Origin: an uncultured Lachnospiraceae bacterium
GTDB lineage: Bacteria > Bacillota > Clostridia > Lachnospirales > Lachnospiraceae
Assembly: GCA_947173495.1 (NCBI GenBank)
Contig: CAMWFQ010000010.1
Location: 106,194-170,193, forward strand
DNA length: 64,000 nt
Reading direction: 5' to 3'
A program made the translations under genes and the position numbers. The notes under the pieces are model-generated. The model made no database searches. It saw nothing but the letters and a program-made list of their open reading frames with translations, and had not been told where the DNA came from. Shown one piece after another: positions 53,068 to 61,029 of this stretch (its first letter is position 1; each line of letters opens with the position of its first letter).

Positions 53068-53974
53068 CTCTTTCACCTCCTATAAGATTCATATAAAAGC
53101 TCTCCAGACTCTCCTCACTCTCCTTTACGGAAAAAACCCGACAGCCTCTTTCTCCAAGGGCAGTGAAAAGCCCTGACAGCTCTGTTTTCCCATAGAGTTC
53201 CGCCCTGGCATCGGAAAGAATCTTATACTCTTCGCCCCGCTCCTCCAGAAGGCGCGCCAGAATCTGGACGTCGGAGACCTCAAGACAGGTACGTCTCCTG
53301 CCAGTCCTGTCCAGTTCCTCCCTAGAGATTTCCCTCACAATCTTTCCCTTATTGATAAACCCATAGCAGGTGGCGATCCTGGAAAGCTCCCCCAAAATAT
53401 GGCTGGAGACCAGAACCGTAATCTGCCTTTCACGGTTCAGTTTTAAGATCAGCTCCCGCACCTCTATAATCCCCTGTGGATCCAGCCCGTTGACCGGCTC
53501 GTCCAAAACCAGAAAATCCGGATCTCCCACAAGCGCAATGGCAATTCCCAGCCGCTGGCGCATTCCCAGCGAGAAATGCTTTGCTTTCTTTTTACCGGTA
53601 TTTTCAAGTCCCACCAGCTTCAGAATATCTCCCAGTCCTTCAAAAGAAGGCAGCCCCAGGATCCGTGCCTGCTGCCTCAGGTTCTCTTCCGCGGACATAT
53701 TCAGATAAACAGAGGGGGTCTCAACAATTGCTCCCATCCTCCTGCGGACCCTGAGGATTTCCCTGTCCGTATTTTCCGTCCCATACAGCGTAAAGCTACC
53801 GGAATCAGGTAACTGCAGTCCGCACAGGATCCGGATCAGCGTTGTCTTACCCGCTCCGTTTTTACCCACAAACCCGTAAATTGCCCCTTTGGGGACATGC
53901 ATAGAGAGCCCCCTTAAGGCTCTGAATTGCTTATAATGCTTACACAGCGCATTGGTTGTCAGTACATATTCCAT
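53060..53974 (-). CDS. ABC transporter ATP-binding protein (BcrA-like)
   Basis: The 304-residue ATPase has Walker A GFVGKNGAGKTTLIR, signature FSLGMRQRLGIAIAL, Walker B FLVLDEPVNGLDPQGI and the switch VSSHIL. The C-terminal 80 residues are the accessory domain typical of the BcrA/DrrA class. ATG 53972-53974 follows a strong AAAGGAGG. The promoter with four 11-bp-spaced repeats lies directly upstream, so this gene and the two after it form a regulated unit behind the response-regulator gene. Confidence 0.93.
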   Translation of the reverse strand: MEYVLTTNALCKHYKQFRALRGLSMHVPKGAIYGFVGKNGAGKTTLIRILCGLQLPDSGSFTLYGTENTDREILRVRRRMGAIVETPSVYLNMSAEENLRQQARILGLPSFEGLGDILKLVGLENTGKKKAKHFSLGMRQRLGIAIALVGDPDFLVLDEPVNGLDPQGIIEVRELILKLNRERQITVLVSSHILGELSRIATCYGFINKGKIVREISREELDRTGRRRTCLEVSDVQILARLLEERGEEYKILSDARAELYGKTELSGLFTALGERGCRVFSVKESEESLESFYMNLIGGERDE

Positions 53975-53996
53975 ATCACCGCCTCCTTTATGCCCC

Positions 53997-54050
53997 ATTA
54001 TAAACAGCAGACGGTAAGAAGTGGGTAAGAAAACGGTAAAGAAACGGTAA
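53997..54050 (-). promoter_or_regulatory. Promoter with four 11-bp-spaced operator repeats
   Basis: TATAAT (minus strand, 53997-54002) has no good -35 box. Instead, plus-strand hexamers CGGTAA, GGGTAA, CGGTAA, CGGTAA start at 54012, 54023, 54034 and 54045, an exact 11-bp period. OmpR-family regulators bind such direct repeats on one DNA face and replace the -35 contact. It lies between the regulator gene and the ATPase gene. Confidence 0.75.
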
Positions 54051-54056
54051 AGATTT

Positions 54057-54731
54057 TCACGAATTTTCCGGATCCTTCCGCAGCTTAAACCCGATTCCCC
54101 ATACCGCTTCTATATAATCCCTCCCGGACGCTTCCCGGAGCTTTTTGCGCAGATTACTGATGTGTACTTTCAGAGATCCTTCTCCGCAGTCCGGCGTGTC
54201 CTCGCTGAGGCGGTCCAGCATCACTGATCTGGGAATCACCCGGAAGGGATTCTGCATCAGAAGCTTTAATATAGCATACTCCGTCCGGGTCAGCTTCACC
54301 TCTTTGCCGGAAGCCTGTACCTGGTACGTGTCCTGGTTCAGCACAAGATCGTCATATTTCAGAAAGCTGTCCATGCTCAAAGAGGAAGCCCTCAGCTGTA
54401 CTGCGATTCTTGCCAGAAGCTCCCTGTTATCAAAAGGTTTGGTGATATAATCCGCAGCCCCTCCCATCAGAAGCTCCACCTTATGGTCAATCTCTACTTT
54501 GGCACTGACTATGATCACAGGAATACCCCGGATCGCCGGAAGAATCTCTTCCCCGTTAAGCCCTGGAAGCATCAGATCAAGCAGAATCAGATCCGGTTTT
54601 GCAAAAGAGAGTACGAGCAGCGCTTCTGTTCCCGAATAGGCGCGCAGGACCTGATATCCCGCCCCTGCAAGCAGCTCCTCCAGCATATTTCCTATACTGA
54701 TATCATCATCTGTGATCAGAATCGTTTTCAT
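54057..54731 (-). CDS. OmpR-family response regulator
   Basis: The 224-residue protein has a receiver domain (KTILITDDDISIGNMLEEL, phospho-Asp in LILLDLMLPGLNGEEIL, Lys in YITKPFDNRELL) and a C-terminal winged helix (about residues 130-220, with LTRTEYAILKLLMQNPFRV and LKVHISNLRKKLREASGRDY then IEAVWGIGFKL). It is first of the four-gene operon and lies divergent from the acetyltransferase gene. The 11-bp repeats between it and the ATPase gene are its likely target. Confidence 0.95.
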   Translation of the reverse strand: MKTILITDDDISIGNMLEELLAGAGYQVLRAYSGTEALLVLSFAKPDLILLDLMLPGLNGEEILPAIRGIPVIIVSAKVEIDHKVELLMGGAADYITKPFDNRELLARIAVQLRASSLSMDSFLKYDDLVLNQDTYQVQASGKEVKLTRTEYAILKLLMQNPFRVIPRSVMLDRLSEDTPDCGEGSLKVHISNLRKKLREASGRDYIEAVWGIGFKLRKDPENS

Positions 54732-54812
54732 TTCCGCCCTTTCCTCCTTTACACCTCTTCGTCCCCATCATATAATAAAAGAAACTTTTCAGCAACTGCC
54801 GGAGGAAACGCC

Positions 54813-55454
54813 ATGTCCGATATCATGCAGAAATCCACCCAATCGAGCAGGGAAGATTTATCTTCCCCTACTCCCCGCGCGGCCCACATGCTGCGTCAGC
54901 AGCAAATTTCCTTATGCGGGCCTGCGCAGAACAAGAGTCAGGACGCCGCGCTTCCTGATATGTTCATACGCCATTCAACGGAAAAGGACCTTGACCGGAT
55001 CATGGAGATCTATGCATACGCCCGACGCTTTATGGCGGAGCATGGGAACCCCACTCAGTGGGGTCCCACCGGCTGGCCTCCAAAAGCGCTGATCCTCTCG
55101 GATATCGCCGCCGGCAACAGCTATGTCTGTCTCTGCGACACTCAGATTGTGGGGACCTTTTTCTTTGATTATGGCCCTGAAATCGAGCCGGCATACCATA
55201 AGATCGAGAACGGCTCCTGGCTGAATTCAGACCCCTACGGCGTGATCCACAGGATCGCAGGCAGCGGCTCGGTAAAAGGCGTCGGCAGCTTCTGCATTGA
55301 GTGGGCTTTTGCACGATGCGGCCACCTGCGCATGGATACCCATGGAGATAATTATGTGATGCAAAATCTTCTGGTCAAAAACGGATTTGTCCACTGCGGG
55401 ACAATCTACGTAGAGGAAGATACCAATCCCCGGCTGGCATATGAAAAAATATAA
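54813..55454 (+). CDS. GNAT family N-acetyltransferase with a repeat inside its 5' coding region
   Basis: The acetyltransferase domain runs from FIRHSTEKDLDRIMEIYAYA to the end, with the acetyl-CoA segment HRIAGSGSVKGVGSFCIEWA and the typical DTHGDNYVMQNLLVKNGF end. Two starts are possible. ATG 54813 has an ideal site (GGAGGA, 6 bases upstream) and gives 213 residues, but residues 10-39 are then encoded by a structured repeat unit (R5). ATG 54960 gives the bare 164-residue domain but has only a weak AGGA site. I list the longer form because of its ribosome site. Substrate is unknown. It is divergent from the response-regulator gene. Confidence 0.8.
   Translation: MSDIMQKSTQSSREDLSSPTPRAAHMLRQQQISLCGPAQNKSQDAALPDMFIRHSTEKDLDRIMEIYAYARRFMAEHGNPTQWGPTGWPPKALILSDIAAGNSYVCLCDTQIVGTFFFDYGPEIEPAYHKIENGSWLNSDPYGVIHRIAGSGSVKGVGSFCIEWAFARCGHLRMDTHGDNYVMQNLLVKNGFVHCGTIYVEEDTNPRLAYEKI
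54841..54929 (+). repeat. Structured repeat family B, unit R5 (within coding frame)
   Basis: An 89-bp unit starting AATCGAGCAGGGAAG. Stem 2 pairs GGCCCACAT with ATGCGGGCC (one mismatch) around GCTGC-GTCA-GCAGC. It lies 28 bp after the start codon of the acetyltransferase gene and is open in that frame. Confidence 0.9.
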
Positions 55455-55464
55455 TATCCATACC

Positions 55465-56091
55465 TTACTTTTTCAGTTCTTTGCGGCTGCTGATCTGAAG
55501 CTTTTCAAATATATTGGACATATGCTTCTTGACGGTAGACTCTGAGATGCAGAGCTCCTCTCCGATCTCGCGGTTGGTGAGACCGGCCTTTACCAGAGCG
55601 GCCACCTGCTTTTCCTGCCGGGTCAGTACCGAAAGATCAGGCTCCTTTTGCGGAATACTCTGCCTGGGAAGTTTTTTTCCGGAATCCTCTTTCCCAGGCT
55701 TTTCTTCTGCCGGAATTTCTTCTGTCCGTATCTGTCCTTTTTTCTCCTTCAGAATCTCATAACAGACAAATCCATAAAACATCGGCCTTATATCCAGCAC
55801 AAGCTCTCTCAGAATCTGCTCCTGCGGCAGTTCCCCCAGATTCATACTCACAAACAAAAGCGTAAAGCTCTCCAGGGTCCCTGCCAGAATGGCATTTTCC
55901 CGGAAAATATTCCCGAATCCCCTCCACTTCATTCCTTTTTCCAGATGCGGCACGCACAAAATGATACTTCCCAATAGAAACATCCCGATATGCGCAGGGC
56001 TGAGCAGAAGAATGATCTCCGTTTTAAGAAGCACGCTGAGCAGGATCAGATAGAGCGCCACTGCCGCAAGGCTTTTAACCATATTCCTCAT
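55465..56091 (-). CDS. Membrane-bound LuxR-type transcriptional regulator
   Basis: The 208-residue protein has three or four membrane segments in its first 110 residues and a charged linker. A C-terminal LuxR/GerE helix-turn-helix follows (LSVLTRQEKQVAALVKAGLT, then NREIGEELCISESTVKKHMS). It lacks a receiver domain, so any signal must be sensed in the membrane. It starts 7 bp after the MotA-like gene, so the two are co-transcribed and that protein may be the partner or sensor. Confidence 0.85.
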   Translation of the reverse strand: MRNMVKSLAAVALYLILLSVLLKTEIILLLSPAHIGMFLLGSIILCVPHLEKGMKWRGFGNIFRENAILAGTLESFTLLFVSMNLGELPQEQILRELVLDIRPMFYGFVCYEILKEKKGQIRTEEIPAEEKPGKEDSGKKLPRQSIPQKEPDLSVLTRQEKQVAALVKAGLTNREIGEELCISESTVKKHMSNIFEKLQISSRKELKK

Positions 56092-56098
56092 AGGCGGT

Positions 56099-56557
56099 CT
56101 ATTCCTTTTCGCTGATAAATTCCTGTATCCTGATATTCAGTCTGGACTGCAGCGGGAGCAGCAAAAGCGCCAGCCCCACCCCATAGACCGGGGACGTGAT
56201 CGCCACTGCCATACTTGGTCCCAGCTCAAGCGGATCCTGAGTTGCATACAACACCAGAACCGCACTTGCCACCGCGATAAATACCGATGCCACCAGCGAA
56301 ATCTTAACAGTCAGGTCCACCGCTTCCTTTGCTCTTTTCAGCTCCATCAGAGTGCCCGCTTTTCTTTTTCCGATCCCCAGCCGGAAGGCATTGTTGAAAT
56401 CCGTAAACAGGCCTCCCATGATCAGCTGAGGCACAATGAACAGTAACAGGAAAAGAAGCGTCATGCCATCAAATAACGAAAGCATATTCAGCCCGAGATT
56501 CCACACGCACACCCCTACCATCACTACCATTGCAGCCACGATTGATAATAAATACAT
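56099..56557 (-). CDS. Small MotA/TolQ/ExbB-like membrane protein
   Basis: The 152-residue protein has about four membrane segments: one at the N-terminus (MYLLSIVAAMVVMVGVCVWN), one near residue 35, and a pair at about 90-140 (VASVFIAVASAVLVLYATQD, then SPVYGVGLALLLLPLQSRL). A cytoplasmic loop lies between the second and third segments. The second pair looks like the proton-channel helices of MotA. No motB or flagellar gene is near, so a motor role is unlikely. ATG 56555-56557 has AAAGGAGGG upstream; a much longer upstream frame overlaps the PPTase gene and is not coding. Confidence 0.7.
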   Translation of the reverse strand: MYLLSIVAAMVVMVGVCVWNLGLNMLSLFDGMTLLFLLLFIVPQLIMGGLFTDFNNAFRLGIGKRKAGTLMELKRAKEAVDLTVKISLVASVFIAVASAVLVLYATQDPLELGPSMAVAITSPVYGVGLALLLLPLQSRLNIRIQEFISEKE

Positions 56558-56645
56558 AAGTATCCCTCCTTTGGTTTTGTTTTTACTTCGTTGACTCGCT
56601 TTCATTTTAGTAATTCCCGGCACAAAATAAAATACTACTTTCCTC

Positions 56646-57389
56646 TTAAAAAGTAGTATTTTTCGTCGTATTATCCTGTTTTTGCCGCATTTCCTCTTCT
56701 GTAGGCCAGCTTTTCCAGAGAATTTTTTCTTCCGGATGCCTGAAACAGACACAGAGACTGTATCCCTTCAGTTCCTCCTGTTCTCTGAAACAGGCGTCCG
56801 GCAGCGTTCTGTCCCCGGCTTTTGCCGCCGCGTTCTCCAGATCGTATATGGCCTTTTTGTCCCAATCAATTTCGAAAGCTGAAAGCCCGCGTGAAATCCC
56901 CGTTCCGGTGAACTTTAAATAGCTTTCCTTGACGCTCCACATCCTGAAGAACAGCTCCTGTCTCTCCTCCCGCCTGCATTCCGAAAGTTTCCGCTTATCG
57001 GACGCGGTAAAAAAGCGTTCCGCAATCCCCTCTCTGATCTCCGTCTGTTCCTGGATATCCACTCCCATTGGCTGATCCCCGACAGCAAGGCATACATATG
57101 CCCCGGAATGGGACAAATTAAAATATATTTCCGGATACTGAAGAAGATACGGCTTCCCCTTTTCTCCGTATCCTATGGAAAAAGGCGGCGTAAAACCGGC
57201 CGGAAGTCCAAGGCTGCCGCAAAGTGCGTCGTACAAAAGGCATCCTGCCGTCAGCAGACGTAACTGCTCTTTTCTGTTTTTCATACGCAGTATTTTTTCC
57301 CTGCGTCTCTCTTCCACCCTGCTTATAAGAGAAATAAACGCTTTCTCCTCAAGCTCCGAAAACACTTTTCTGTAATATACCGTGATCAT
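56646..57389 (-). CDS. Sfp-type 4'-phosphopantetheinyl transferase
   Basis: It moves phosphopantetheine from CoA to carrier proteins. The 247-residue protein has two alpha/beta halves. The first has FNLSHSGAYVCLAVGDQPMG, with GVDIQE near residue 115 (Mg ligands Asp and Glu). The second has FRMWSVKESYLKFTGTGI (WxxKExxxK motif) near residue 155. The length is typical of Sfp. ATG 57387-57389 has GGAG upstream; four more codons from a GTG are open. No NRPS or PKS gene is in the window, so its client may be elsewhere. It starts 31 bp after hisS. Confidence 0.93.
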   Translation of the reverse strand: MITVYYRKVFSELEEKAFISLISRVEERRREKILRMKNRKEQLRLLTAGCLLYDALCGSLGLPAGFTPPFSIGYGEKGKPYLLQYPEIYFNLSHSGAYVCLAVGDQPMGVDIQEQTEIREGIAERFFTASDKRKLSECRREERQELFFRMWSVKESYLKFTGTGISRGLSAFEIDWDKKAIYDLENAAAKAGDRTLPDACFREQEELKGYSLCVCFRHPEEKILWKSWPTEEEMRQKQDNTTKNTTF

Positions 57390-57420
57390 AGGCCGCTCCA
57401 CAGGCTTCTTTCCGGAATTC

Positions 57421-58695
57421 TTATTTCAATGGATTCTTATAAAACTCCCTGAAATCTGTGTAACCCTCTTTCATCAGCTGCTCCTTCTGAAATTTTTTGT
57501 TCTTATTCATCCGCACCACAAGAATCTGTTTTCCTTCGTTCCGCTCTTTCTGGGCCTGTGCGATTACCTTTGAAAGTTCCTCTCCCGGAAGATCTTTTTC
57601 CAGAAGATAAGCCGTTTTAGCAGGCTGCCCCGGCACCTGGAACCCACTTTCCATAAGCAGCAGGATGATCCTCTCAAATCCAATGGAAAAGCCGCAGGCA
57701 GGCACATCTCTGCCTGTAAATTTTCCTATCATCCCATCATATCTTCCGCCGCCTCCACAGCTCCCGCCAAACTCCGGCATTGCCACTTCAAAAATCGTGC
57801 CTGTATAATAGGACATGCCTCTTACCAGCGTCGGATCAAAAACCATGGTAAAATCAGCGCTTTGGGTTGCCTGAACACTGTCGATGATCTCCAGCAGGTT
57901 TACCTTCACCTCTTCCTCCAAATACGCCCCCAGCGCATCCGCCAGGCGGAAAAGGCTTTCTTTCGCTGTGCTTTCCTTTTCTTCCTCCCTGTTTCGGAAC
58001 AGAGTCAGGTATTTTTCCACACTCTCTTTCGCGTATCCGCTTTCCAGAAGCTCCGACTCTGCCCCTGAAATTCCGATCTTATCCATCTTGTCCAGCGTAA
58101 TAAATACGTTTTCGTAATCCTTCTCCTCGAAGCCGCTGTAAGCCGCCATGGCCTTTAAGATCCTTCTCTCATTGATCCTGATCTGAAAATACTGAAAGCC
58201 CAGCCTTCCCAGCGTCGTAGTCGTTGCCAGAATCAGCTCAATCTCCGCCAGATTGGAAGGCTCGCCCAGAATGTCAATGTCACACTGCTTAAACTGGCGG
58301 TATCTCCCCCGCTGAGGCCGGTCCGCTCTCCACACATTTCCCATCTGCAATGCCTTAAAAGGGCTTGGCAGCTCGTTTGCATGATTCGCATAAAAACGCG
58401 CCAGTGGAACCGTAAGATCGTACCTCAGTCCGCTGTCCACCAGGTCGCTTTCGCTTTCTGCCGAAGACAAATTCAGCTTTTCTCCTCTTTTCAAAATCTT
58501 AAAAATCAGCTTTTCATTTTCCCCGCCCTGCTTATTGCTTAAATTTTCTATATTTTCCACACAGGGCGTCTCAATAGAGGTAAATCCGAATTCTGCATAG
58601 GTGTCCCTGATCACCCGGGTCGCGTAATCTCTGATCTGCATTTCTGCCGGAAGAATATCCTTCATTCCTGTAACCGGTTTTTTACTCAGTGCCAT
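57421..58695 (-). CDS. hisS: Histidyl-tRNA synthetase
   Basis: It charges tRNA-His. The 424-residue class II enzyme has motif 1 near GFTSIETPCVE, motif 2 MGNVWRADRPQRGRYRQFKQ near residue 120, the His-specific VRGMSYYTGTIFEV, and motif 3 GFSIGFERIIL near residue 330. The C-terminal anticodon-binding domain is at about 335-424. CAGGAG lies 6 bases before the ATG. No T-box could be found in the 100 bases upstream. It is followed by the PPTase gene. Confidence 0.95.
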   Translation of the reverse strand: MALSKKPVTGMKDILPAEMQIRDYATRVIRDTYAEFGFTSIETPCVENIENLSNKQGGENEKLIFKILKRGEKLNLSSAESESDLVDSGLRYDLTVPLARFYANHANELPSPFKALQMGNVWRADRPQRGRYRQFKQCDIDILGEPSNLAEIELILATTTTLGRLGFQYFQIRINERRILKAMAAYSGFEEKDYENVFITLDKMDKIGISGAESELLESGYAKESVEKYLTLFRNREEEKESTAKESLFRLADALGAYLEEEVKVNLLEIIDSVQATQSADFTMVFDPTLVRGMSYYTGTIFEVAMPEFGGSCGGGGRYDGMIGKFTGRDVPACGFSIGFERIILLLMESGFQVPGQPAKTAYLLEKDLPGEELSKVIAQAQKERNEGKQILVVRMNKNKKFQKEQLMKEGYTDFREFYKNPLK

Positions 58696-58848
58696 ATCTT
58701 TGCTCCTGTTCTTTTATGATTCTGCGGCTGTCCTCCTGAATTCCAACAGACAGTCCATACTCTTTGTCCTCTTGTTGCCACTTTGTAAATTCTACACTTT
58801 TTTAGAATGAAATTCAACATCCTTTTTTCCGCGTGTTTTCATTTTTTC

Positions 58849-58877
58849 TTGCACATCTTTTTCCGTTATATTATAAT
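58849..58877 (+). promoter_or_regulatory. Promoter of the DAHP synthase gene
   Basis: TTGCAC, 17 bp, TATAAT, about 45 bases before the start codon. Confidence 0.8.
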
Positions 58878-58921
58878 ATACACGGTTTATTTTACAGCAA
58901 CCTTTACCTGGAGGAAATATT

Positions 58922-59947
58922 ATGGGATTTACTTTTATCAAACAATTACCTACCCCGGACGAGATCAAGGCTTCCTATCCCCTTCCGCCAAAGCTTGCCC
59001 GGTTAAAACAGGATCGGGATAAAGAAATATGTGACGTGATAACCGGAAAGAGTGATAAGTTCCTGGTGATCATCGGTCCCTGCTCGGCAGATAACGAAGA
59101 CGCCGTATGCGATTATGTGACCCGGCTTGCCCGGATCAACGAAAAAGTGAAGGATAAGCTGATCCTGATCCCCCGCATCTACACCAACAAACCCCGTACC
59201 ACCGGAGAAGGCTACAAGGGTATCGTTCATCAGCCCGATCCGGAGCAGAAATCCGATTTTCTTGCAGGGCTTATCGCCATGCGGAAAATGCATATCCGGG
59301 CCATTGAGGAATCCGGGCTGACTGCTGCAGACGAGATGCTTTATCCCGACAACTGGGGCTATGTGTCCGATATTTTATCTTATGTGGCCATTGGCGCCCG
59401 TTCCGTGGAGGATCAACAGCACCGGGTCGTGGCCAGCGGATTCGACGTTCCTACCGGAATGAAAAACCCTACCAGCGGCAATCTGACAGTAATGCTGAAT
59501 TCCGTCTATGCCGCTCAGCACCCTCATGCCTATATTTACCGGGGATGGGAAGTGGAGACCACCGGCAATAAATTTGCTCATACCGTCTTAAGAGGCGCGA
59601 CCAACAAGCACGGCGGAAACCTTCCCAATTATCACTATGAGGATCTGAACCTTCTTCTCACTTTGTATAACGAGAGGGAACTGAAAAATCCTGCCGCTAT
59701 CATTGATACCAACCACAGCAATTCCAACAAGCAGTACGAACAGCAGGTACGGATTGTGAAAGAGGTCATGCACAGCCGCAAATTAAATTCCGATATCCAC
59801 AGACTGGTAAAGGGCGTGATGGTGGAAAGCTACATAGAACCCGGCTGTCAAAAGATCGGCGAGGGAATCTACGGGAAATCCATTACGGATCCCTGCCTTG
59901 GCTGGGACGAATCTGAAAGACTGATCTACGATATTGCCGAATATTAA
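58922..59947 (+). CDS. 3-deoxy-7-phosphoheptulonate synthase (DAHP synthase, AroF/G type)
   Basis: First step of aromatic amino-acid synthesis: phosphoenolpyruvate plus erythrose 4-phosphate. The 341-residue class I-alpha protein has FLVIIGPCSADNEDAVCDYV near residue 46, then IPRIYTNKPRTTGEGYKG and ATNKHGGNLPNYHYEDL. ALIDTNHSNSNKQYEQQ-like metal-site residues are near 270 and GESYIEPGCQK-like residues near 305. It resembles the E. coli AroF/G/H enzymes rather than the AroA(Q) type of Bacillus. It has GGAGG upstream and its own consensus promoter. No leader peptide or T-box is visible. It is divergent from hisS. Confidence 0.95.
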   Translation: MGFTFIKQLPTPDEIKASYPLPPKLARLKQDRDKEICDVITGKSDKFLVIIGPCSADNEDAVCDYVTRLARINEKVKDKLILIPRIYTNKPRTTGEGYKGIVHQPDPEQKSDFLAGLIAMRKMHIRAIEESGLTAADEMLYPDNWGYVSDILSYVAIGARSVEDQQHRVVASGFDVPTGMKNPTSGNLTVMLNSVYAAQHPHAYIYRGWEVETTGNKFAHTVLRGATNKHGGNLPNYHYEDLNLLLTLYNERELKNPAAIIDTNHSNSNKQYEQQVRIVKEVMHSRKLNSDIHRLVKGVMVESYIEPGCQKIGEGIYGKSITDPCLGWDESERLIYDIAEY

Positions 59948-59954
59948 ACGGAAC

Positions 59955-59977
59955 AGAGCCGACTTTCAGCCGGCTCT
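59955..59977. terminator. Hairpin between convergent DAHP synthase and xerD genes
   Basis: AGAGCCG pairs with CGGCTCT around a 9-base loop. No long T-run on either side, so it is a weak bidirectional terminator at best. Confidence 0.45.
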
Positions 59978-59998
59978 CATACATTCTGACATTCATTT

Positions 59999-60883
59999 TT
60001 AATAGCGCGGGTGTGTTTTTGCATATACTTCCCGTATCCTGCTGTGAGACACTTTTGCATAAATCTGAGTGGTGGAAATATCGGAATGGCCCAGCATCTC
60101 CTGGACACTCCGCAGATCGGCGCCGTTTTGCACCAGGTGGGCCGCAAAGGAATGCCGCAGGGTATGCGGTGTAATATCTGACGTAATTCCTGCTTTTTTT
60201 GCATAAAATTTAAGCAGTTTCCAGAATCCCTGCCGACTCATGGGTTTGCCATAGCAGTTGGCAAACAAATGCTCCGAATCGCTGTCAGATATCATGACCG
60301 CGCGCGTACGGTCAAGATAATTGATCAGCGCCTTCTTTGCCTGCGAACCAAAGGGAATGACTCTCTCTTTATCCCCATCTCTGCACACCAGATAACCCAT
60401 CTGCAGATTGATATCTCCCTTTTTCAGTGTGATCAGCTCGCTCACCCGAATACCTGTGGCGTACAAGAGCTCAAGCATGGCTTTGTCTCTTATTTCCTTG
60501 GGCGTATCGCCCGAAGGCTGTTCCAAAAGCTTTTCTACCTCCTGTTTAGAAAGAATTTCAGGCATTTTCTTTTCTATTTTGGGTGCATGGAGCAGTTCCG
60601 CCACATCCTCTGCCACGATGCCTTCCCGGTACAAGTAATGATAAAAAGCCTTAATTGATGCAATATTTCTTGAAATGGTAGCTGCCGAAAATCCTTCTCT
60701 TTCCAGATAAAGTACATATGCGTTCAGGGTGACATATGTGATCTTATGCACATCTGTAATCCCATGCTCTTCCATGTATTTCTTTACCTTCATCAAATCC
60801 CTGTAATAGGATTTCTCTGTATTTTCGGAGGTCTTTTTGATACTGCGCAAATAAATCATGAATGCATTGATTTCTGTATCCAT
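59999..60883 (-). CDS. xerD: Tyrosine recombinase XerD
   Basis: It resolves chromosome dimers at dif with XerC or alone. The 294-residue protein has a SAM-like N-terminal domain (INAFMIYLRSIKKTSENTEK) and a catalytic domain with all residues of the tyrosine recombinase site. These are Arg in LLYATGIRVSELITL, Lys in the CRDGDKERVIPFG hairpin, HxxR in TPHTLRHSFAAHLV, His in LGHSD and Tyr in TTQIYAKVSH. It lies beside spoIIM and nudF, the conserved Firmicutes neighbourhood, so this is the housekeeping enzyme and not a phage integrase. Confidence 0.93.
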   Translation of the reverse strand: MDTEINAFMIYLRSIKKTSENTEKSYYRDLMKVKKYMEEHGITDVHKITYVTLNAYVLYLEREGFSAATISRNIASIKAFYHYLYREGIVAEDVAELLHAPKIEKKMPEILSKQEVEKLLEQPSGDTPKEIRDKAMLELLYATGIRVSELITLKKGDINLQMGYLVCRDGDKERVIPFGSQAKKALINYLDRTRAVMISDSDSEHLFANCYGKPMSRQGFWKLLKFYAKKAGITSDITPHTLRHSFAAHLVQNGADLRSVQEMLGHSDISTTQIYAKVSHSRIREVYAKTHPRY

Positions 60884-61029
60884 ATCTGAAGATCATCTCC
60901 TGCCATTTTAGCAATTCGCACTGCCTATCGTACATTTTAACACAAGAAGTCAAAAAATCAACTTTATTTTTCATGATTTTTAACCCATACTTTTTATGCG
61001 AAATACAGACTTTACGTTACTCTTCCCAT

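Noticed and set aside
54483..54812. Longer N-terminus for the acetyltransferase
   Set aside because: It would lie inside the divergent response-regulator gene and its promoter.
58696..58921. T-box or leader peptide before hisS
   Set aside because: No T-box consensus is present and the only short frame (14 codons) has no His codons.
59999..60883. Phage integrase
   Set aside because: Neighbours spoIIM and nudF and full XerD motifs mark it as the housekeeping recombinase.
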